From: Weizmannia acidilactici
Lineage (GTDB): Bacteria > Bacillota > Bacilli > Bacillales > Bacillaceae_C
Assembly: GCF_008974225.1 (NCBI RefSeq)
Contig: NZ_BKZR01000038.1
Location: 1-32,499 of the forward strand
Length of the DNA: 32,499 bases
Direction of reading: 5' to 3'
Below, piece by piece: positions 28,950 to 32,499 of the stretch. The notes beneath the pieces were generated by a model that saw only the letters and a program-made list of their open reading frames with translations, had not been told where the DNA came from and did no database searches. A program made the translations under genes and the position numbers. The stretch's first letter is position 1; each line of letters begins with the position of its first letter.

Positions 28950-29940
28950 CTAAAGCTTTCTCCACTACTTCTTTTGCATGGACTTCAAGTTTTTCATACT
29001 GTGCCTGTTCAGTGAATTCCTTTTTGCTCCGGACCATAAATTTCGCCGGATTTTCTGCGTCAAATGAAACAACAGCTCCATACAAATACGTCGCATTGCC
29101 GATCAGATCAATGCTAAACTCAGGATCGCCACCCGTTTCAATTTTGTGGACAAGGCAACGTACTTTCCCGCCGTTATTGTATACTTCGATCATCTCTTCA
29201 AACGGCCGCATCCTTAAAAGACAGGCGACAAGACTGGAAGCGGACATTGCCGTTCCGCAGGCGTTCGTAAAGCCGACTCCGCGTTCAAACGTCCGCACAT
29301 ACAAGCCGTTTTTCCCGATCGGTTTCACGAAGCTGACATTTACGCCGTCCGGAAAAATTTCATTCGGACCGTTTACATATTCCGATAAAGTTTTTTGCTT
29401 ATCGGAATGGAAAACTTCATTACCGACAAACGAAATCAAATGCGGATTCGGCACTGCAACAGCCGTAAAAGACAAATCTTTCGATAATGCCTCCACTTGT
29501 TCATTGATCAGCACCTCTTTCCCGATCCGCATCGGCAGTTTATCGAGGCCGAACAAAACGGGCGAAATTTCCACCCGGAATGTCGGGATCCCGCCAAACA
29601 GCGGTTCCGCTTTTTTGGCATACAAATTGGCCTTCATTGTTTCAATTAACAGATCATCTTTTCCAAGCTTTTCGGATACATAGCGGGCGACACAACGCAG
29701 GCCGTTGCCGCACATCGATGCTTCGGATCCGTCCGCATTAAATATCCGCATTTTTGCATCCGCTACTTTGCTTTGAGAAACAAAAAGCAAACCGTCCGCC
29801 CCGAGTCCGGAACTGCGCTTGCAAAAAGACAACGCCATTTCTTTGCGGATCGTATCCGTCAATGGATTTTCTACAGCCGTTTCATCGATGATTAAAAAAT
29901 CATTGCCCGATCCGTGGCATTTTATCAGTTTCAATTCCAT
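28945..29940 (-). CDS. dapF: Diaminopimelate epimerase, long form
   Basis: The enzyme interconverts LL- and meso-diaminopimelate for lysine and peptidoglycan. The two catalytic cysteines are in ASMCGNGLRCVARY and TNACGTAMSAS. The opening HGSGNDFLIID and segments PNPHLISFVGNEV, FPDGVNVSFVK, VRTFERGVGFTNACGTAMSA and DLIGNATYL resemble, from memory, the roughly 325-residue DapF of Listeria. B. subtilis DapF is shorter (284 residues) and reads HGLGNSYIY. At 331 residues this is therefore the long type. The ATG follows GAGGAAA. It lies 25 bp behind a HesB-like gene, so the two are probably cotranscribed. Confidence 0.95.
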   Translation of the reverse strand: MELKLIKCHGSGNDFLIIDETAVENPLTDTIRKEMALSFCKRSSGLGADGLLFVSQSKVADAKMRIFNADGSEASMCGNGLRCVARYVSEKLGKDDLLIETMKANLYAKKAEPLFGGIPTFRVEISPVLFGLDKLPMRIGKEVLINEQVEALSKDLSFTAVAVPNPHLISFVGNEVFHSDKQKTLSEYVNGPNEIFPDGVNVSFVKPIGKNGLYVRTFERGVGFTNACGTAMSASSLVACLLRMRPFEEMIEVYNNGGKVRCLVHKIETGGDPEFSIDLIGNATYLYGAVVSFDAENPAKFMVRSKKEFTEQAQYEKLEVHAKEVVEKALA

Positions 29941-29965
29941 GGTTGATTTCCTCGCTTTTCTACTT

Positions 29966-30304
29966 CTATTCTTGCTGTTTGAGCGGCTTGATCAACGGAA
30001 CATTTCTGCCCAAGATCTCATCAGAGCTTTTTAACACGAATGTGTTGCTTTCAGGGGCATAATCAATTGTCAAATCCCCGCCAAAATAAATGAGATCGCT
30101 TTTTTCAATCGCAACTGGCATACCGTTTGTCTCCATCATTTGCTCACTTTTTTCAAGATGGTCCTTGTCCGTCAGCATGAGAACCGGAACGCCGTCAGTG
30201 CCGCAGCCGCACCCTTCCGAATCGTAAAGCAGCCTGAGCACCGCTTCTTTCTGCGGGGCTTCGCCTTCCAAATATGCAATGGCCGCATCAGTAATTGAAA
30301 TCAT
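29966..30304 (-). CDS. HesB/IscA-like iron-sulfur biosynthesis family protein (YqkB-like)
   Basis: A 112-residue single-domain protein of the HesB-like fold. The start ISITDAAIAYLEGE and the cysteine cluster SEGCGCGTDG are visible, but the conserved C-terminal CxC of true A-type scaffold proteins is missing (the C-terminus is DEILGRNVPLIKPLKQQE). This fits the Bacillus YqkB/YneR-like branch, whose role is not established. The ATG at 30304 follows GAAAGGGGGG. It heads a likely two-gene unit with dapF. A direct part in Fe-S assembly is uncertain. Confidence 0.82.
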   Translation of the reverse strand: MISITDAAIAYLEGEAPQKEAVLRLLYDSEGCGCGTDGVPVLMLTDKDHLEKSEQMMETNGMPVAIEKSDLIYFGGDLTIDYAPESNTFVLKSSDEILGRNVPLIKPLKQQE

Positions 30305-30359
30305 GTGCAGCCCCCCTTTCGAACTTCCTTACAAAAATTGTACCATCCTTGTTATTTTT

Positions 30360-31100
30360 TTACACGAAATATTTATCATGCACATAGAAAAAGGCCAAGA
30401 AGGCAATGGCGAGCACCTGATCCTCTTCGTCCAGGCTTCCGGAAAAACGGAGCACGGGGATATTTGCGGAAAAGATTTGCTGCCACGCAACCGGCATAAT
30501 ACCGCGCGAAACAGCAGCCAGAAGTTTATCGTTCCGGTAAAATTCAATTTCATTGTTTTCATTTTTCCGAATGGAAGCAGATTGGCTCCCATTGGCGAAA
30601 AAAATATGTTTACCCGTGTTTTCCAACATGTATAGAGAAATTTGAAAGCCGGAGAGCACCACTGTTACTTTTCGATTGCGCTGTTGGATCCGGATGGAAA
30701 ACGCGCCCCCGTCAAGCTTTCTTTGCAGCTGGAAATATTTTACGCCCCTTCTTGACGCTTTTTCTTCGAGCAGCCACCTGCAATACCCGCTGCCGTCATA
30801 AAGCTGCACCGCAAACTTTGTCCCGGGTGGAAACTGAACCACATATTTCCCGGTGCCCGGCCATGTTTCCCGATTCGACCCGGTGCCTGCGGAAATTTTC
30901 CCCTTAATTCTTCCATAGTATAAATAGCGGGCAAAAAAATAGAGGATATACAGCCATACAGCCCAAACCACCGCATCAAATATCCCGCCGCGTCCGATAT
31001 AGAGCAGAATAAGGCAAAAAGCGGACAGGCCGCTAGCAAGGACAACGGTCTGATAGAAGTACATTTTCGACATCGACGCGTAGTAATTTTTCAGATCCAT
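30360..31100 (-). CDS. Uncharacterised membrane protein
   Basis: A 246-residue protein I do not recognise. Two N-terminal membrane helices (about 16-35 and 40-60, rich in aromatic residues) precede a roughly 185-residue beta-rich soluble domain. That domain has alternating hydrophobic strands (KYVVQFPPGTKFAVQLYD, KYFQLQRKLDGGAFSIRIQQ, KVTVVLSGFQISLYML) and ends DEEDQVLAIAFLAFFYVHDK. The strand pattern is compatible with a tubby/LURP-like barrel, but that is only a guess. The start is supported by AGGAG 7 bases upstream. It stands between patatin and HesB genes on the same strand with gaps of about 55-85 bp. Confidence 0.72.
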   Translation of the reverse strand: MDLKNYYASMSKMYFYQTVVLASGLSAFCLILLYIGRGGIFDAVVWAVWLYILYFFARYLYYGRIKGKISAGTGSNRETWPGTGKYVVQFPPGTKFAVQLYDGSGYCRWLLEEKASRRGVKYFQLQRKLDGGAFSIRIQQRNRKVTVVLSGFQISLYMLENTGKHIFFANGSQSASIRKNENNEIEFYRNDKLLAAVSRGIMPVAWQQIFSANIPVLRFSGSLDEEDQVLAIAFLAFFYVHDKYFV

Positions 31101-31115
31101 ACCGAATCTCCTATT

Positions 31116-31169
31116 ATCTTTTCTTGATTCTATTTTATGAAGCGCGCCATAGAATCATGAGAAAAAGAT
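31116..31169. repeat. Long imperfect hairpin upstream of the unknown membrane-protein gene
   Basis: ATCTTTT (31116-31122) pairs with AAAAGAT (31163-31169), and GATTCTAT (31126-31133) with ATAGAATC (31149-31156), separated by small internal loops. It lies between the patatin stop and the ribosome site of the next gene. No T-run follows, so it may be an RNA-processing or control hairpin. Confidence 0.45.
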
Positions 31170-31184
31170 TTGTCCCCCTTATAC

Positions 31185-32069
31185 TTATCGCACTCTTGCT
31201 TTCATATGGGTTTTAAGTCGTGTGTCCCAACTGATGAGCTGTTCCATGATACGGCCGCCATCCCTTACCCCCTGCTCGTACAATTCCGTCAGGCGTTTAG
31301 CGTTTTTTTCAATCCGTTTTACTTTCAGGGGTTCCTGCGGGCAGATCAGAAAAACCCGCCCTTCCCTTTCTTCATTTTCTATAAATTCAACCGTTTCATT
31401 ATATAATCCGGCCCGTTTTTTCACCGCTTCATAAACACCCGGATAAGCACGGTATTTCCGTTTAATGAAGAAAGTAAATTTCGCCGGTTTTTTCCGGTAA
31501 CCCCGGTTTCTGGTTGAAATCACGATATTATAGGTGAACCCGTCCTGTATCGCTTTTTTGATCGGGATCGGGTCGGACAGGCCGCCATCCAAAAGCGGGC
31601 GCCCGCCGATTTCAACAATCGGCGCAGCAAGCGGCAGCGAACTGGAAGCACGGAGCACTTGCAGAAGATTCCCTTTGTAGTCTTTGCGCGTGAAATAAAC
31701 AGGCTTGCCTGTCATGCAATCAGTTGTGCCGATCACAAATTCGCACGGGTTTTCATCAAACGCCTGAAAGTCAAAAGGCACGTGTTTTTTCGGAATTTCG
31801 TCAAAAACATAATCCATTCCGAACAGTTCCCGGTTGCGTATATAATTTTTCCATGATAAGTAACGTTCTTCATGAATAAAGTCGATATTGACTTTCCGGT
31901 TCCGCCCCTTTTGTTTGGATAAAAAAGATGCAGCATTGCAGGCTCCGGCCGAAACGCCGATGACATACGGAAATTCAATTCCATGTTCCAAAAAACTTTC
32001 AAGCACGCCTGCTGTATAAACGCCGCGCATGCCGCCGCCTTCAAGAACAAGGCCGCAGTTTAAAAGCAT
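31185..32069 (-). CDS. Patatin-like phospholipase
   Basis: A lipid acyl hydrolase with a Ser-Asp dyad, 294 residues from the preferred start. The oxyanion loop EGGGMRG (about 10-16), nucleophile Ser40 in GVSAG, and Asp161 in LLDGGLSDPIPI are all present. The C-terminal third is basic and helical, as in the bacterial YjjU/RssA-like group. No signal peptide is visible, so it is probably cytoplasmic or membrane-associated. Substrate unknown. Two ATGs compete: that at 32075 is only 3 bases from AAAGGA, that at 32069 is 9 bases away, so I prefer the latter. Confidence 0.9.
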   Translation of the reverse strand: MLLNCGLVLEGGGMRGVYTAGVLESFLEHGIEFPYVIGVSAGACNAASFLSKQKGRNRKVNIDFIHEERYLSWKNYIRNRELFGMDYVFDEIPKKHVPFDFQAFDENPCEFVIGTTDCMTGKPVYFTRKDYKGNLLQVLRASSSLPLAAPIVEIGGRPLLDGGLSDPIPIKKAIQDGFTYNIVISTRNRGYRKKPAKFTFFIKRKYRAYPGVYEAVKKRAGLYNETVEFIENEEREGRVFLICPQEPLKVKRIEKNAKRLTELYEQGVRDGGRIMEQLISWDTRLKTHMKARVR

Positions 32070-32167
32070 TTGCATCTATCCTTTCAGACTGTACTGTAAT
32101 TATTAGAATCGCATAAAAATCCGCTGCTTTCAAGAAACGTGCCCCAAACAAAAAAGCCTACTTCCGG

Positions 32168-32491
32168 TTATTTGATCAGCCGGAAAATAAGCGGGATCCG
32201 GTACATTTCGCCGTTATATGCTTTTATTGCGGCCACAATTGTAAAAATAAAATACATCAGCCCAACAACCGGCAAAAGCACAAACCCGATTAAAACGACG
32301 ATCAAAAGGGACGCAGCAAATCCGTATACTGTGTACGAAATTAAAAAATTGAAATACTCTTTCCCATAATAATCAACATATGCAGAAGAATCTTTTTTTA
32401 ACAGCCAAATCAATAGCGGACCGACAACCGTAGTAAAAAGGCTGGAAACAAAAATCAGCATGGACAACATGCGCTCATCATTTGTACTCAT
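32168..32491 (-). CDS. DUF4870 (YlaF/TIC20-like) small membrane protein
   Basis: A roughly 107-residue protein with three or four membrane helices and the DUF4870 pattern: DERMLSMLIFVSSLFTTVVG at the start, then PLLIWLLKKDSSAYVDYYGK, EYFNFLISYTVYG, and IVAAIKAYNGEMYRIPLIFRL at the end. The family is widespread and uncharacterised. The ATG at 32491 begins MSTNDERM. A TTG two codons upstream is also in frame, and the ribosome site may lie beyond the window edge, so the start is provisional. Confidence 0.8.
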   Translation of the reverse strand: MSTNDERMLSMLIFVSSLFTTVVGPLLIWLLKKDSSAYVDYYGKEYFNFLISYTVYGFAASLLIVVLIGFVLLPVVGLMYFIFTIVAAIKAYNGEMYRIPLIFRLIK

Positions 32492-32499
32492 CTTCAATG

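Overview
The window is chromosomal DNA of a spore-forming, moderate-GC Bacillaceae. The evidence is Gram-positive Shine-Dalgarno sites (AAGGAGG type, with many TTG/GTG starts), an LTA synthase, a Rok-like nucleoid protein, CcpA-type cre sites, Ku/LigD end joining, DUF1657/DUF421 spore-type genes and a lipoprotein YidC2. The gene content and style would fit Heyndrickxia (Bacillus) coagulans or a relative. That species name is inference from general knowledge, not from a search.

Layout. 1-310: tail of a probable mobile-element gene and a 34-bp perfect palindrome. 310-1106: HMCES/YedK-type abasic-site protein, then a compact promoter-hairpin-T-run unit that may be a small RNA. 1163-2515 (minus): DUF1657, DUF1657 and DUF421-DUF1657, a module known from the end of spoVA-2mob operons but here without spoVA genes. 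2665-3642 (minus): trhO. 3843-5930: topB. 6228-7118: YitT-family membrane protein. 7335-8498: a sigma-A promoter, an 87-codon leader peptide and a YidC2-type insertase. 8532-9191 (minus): Rok-like protein. 9472-11120: cre-controlled aldehyde dehydrogenase. 11181-15466 (minus): odhA-odhB. 15775-16227: Hsp20-like, probably a spore-coat type protein. 16368-18451 (minus): two-component system. 19003-20265: MFS exporter. 20266-20700: a dispersed-repeat relic and a wrecked aldo/keto reductase. 20850-22901: YyaL. 22940-25816 (minus): LtaS and a PAP2 phosphatase. 25926-28712: divergent ku and ligD, then a 21-bp periodic repeat array. 28945-32491 (minus): dapF behind a HesB-like gene, an unknown membrane protein, a patatin and a DUF4870 protein.

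The most exciting item is the 87-codon ORF ahead of yidC2. It has an N-terminal membrane segment and ends in ...RIRTYPSEDPDAG-stop. It lines up without gaps with the remembered arrest region of B. subtilis MifM (W, R, hydrophobic and the DAG end all in register). Its last codons form the 5' arms of a nested hairpin that pairs with the yidC2 Shine-Dalgarno. This is the architecture expected of a translation-arrest sensor of membrane-insertion activity, with divergent sequence and a stop codon directly after the arrest motif.

Other regulatory structures are a hairpin covering the PAP2 Shine-Dalgarno, a terminator-like hairpin in the aldehyde dehydrogenase leader, cre sites in front of the aldehyde dehydrogenase and odhA, and a structured odhA-odhB spacer. 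Functionally the window combines carbon-source-controlled oxidative metabolism, envelope building (LtaS, PAP2, YidC, DapF), genome maintenance (HMCES, TopB, Ku, LigD) and sporulation-linked genes.
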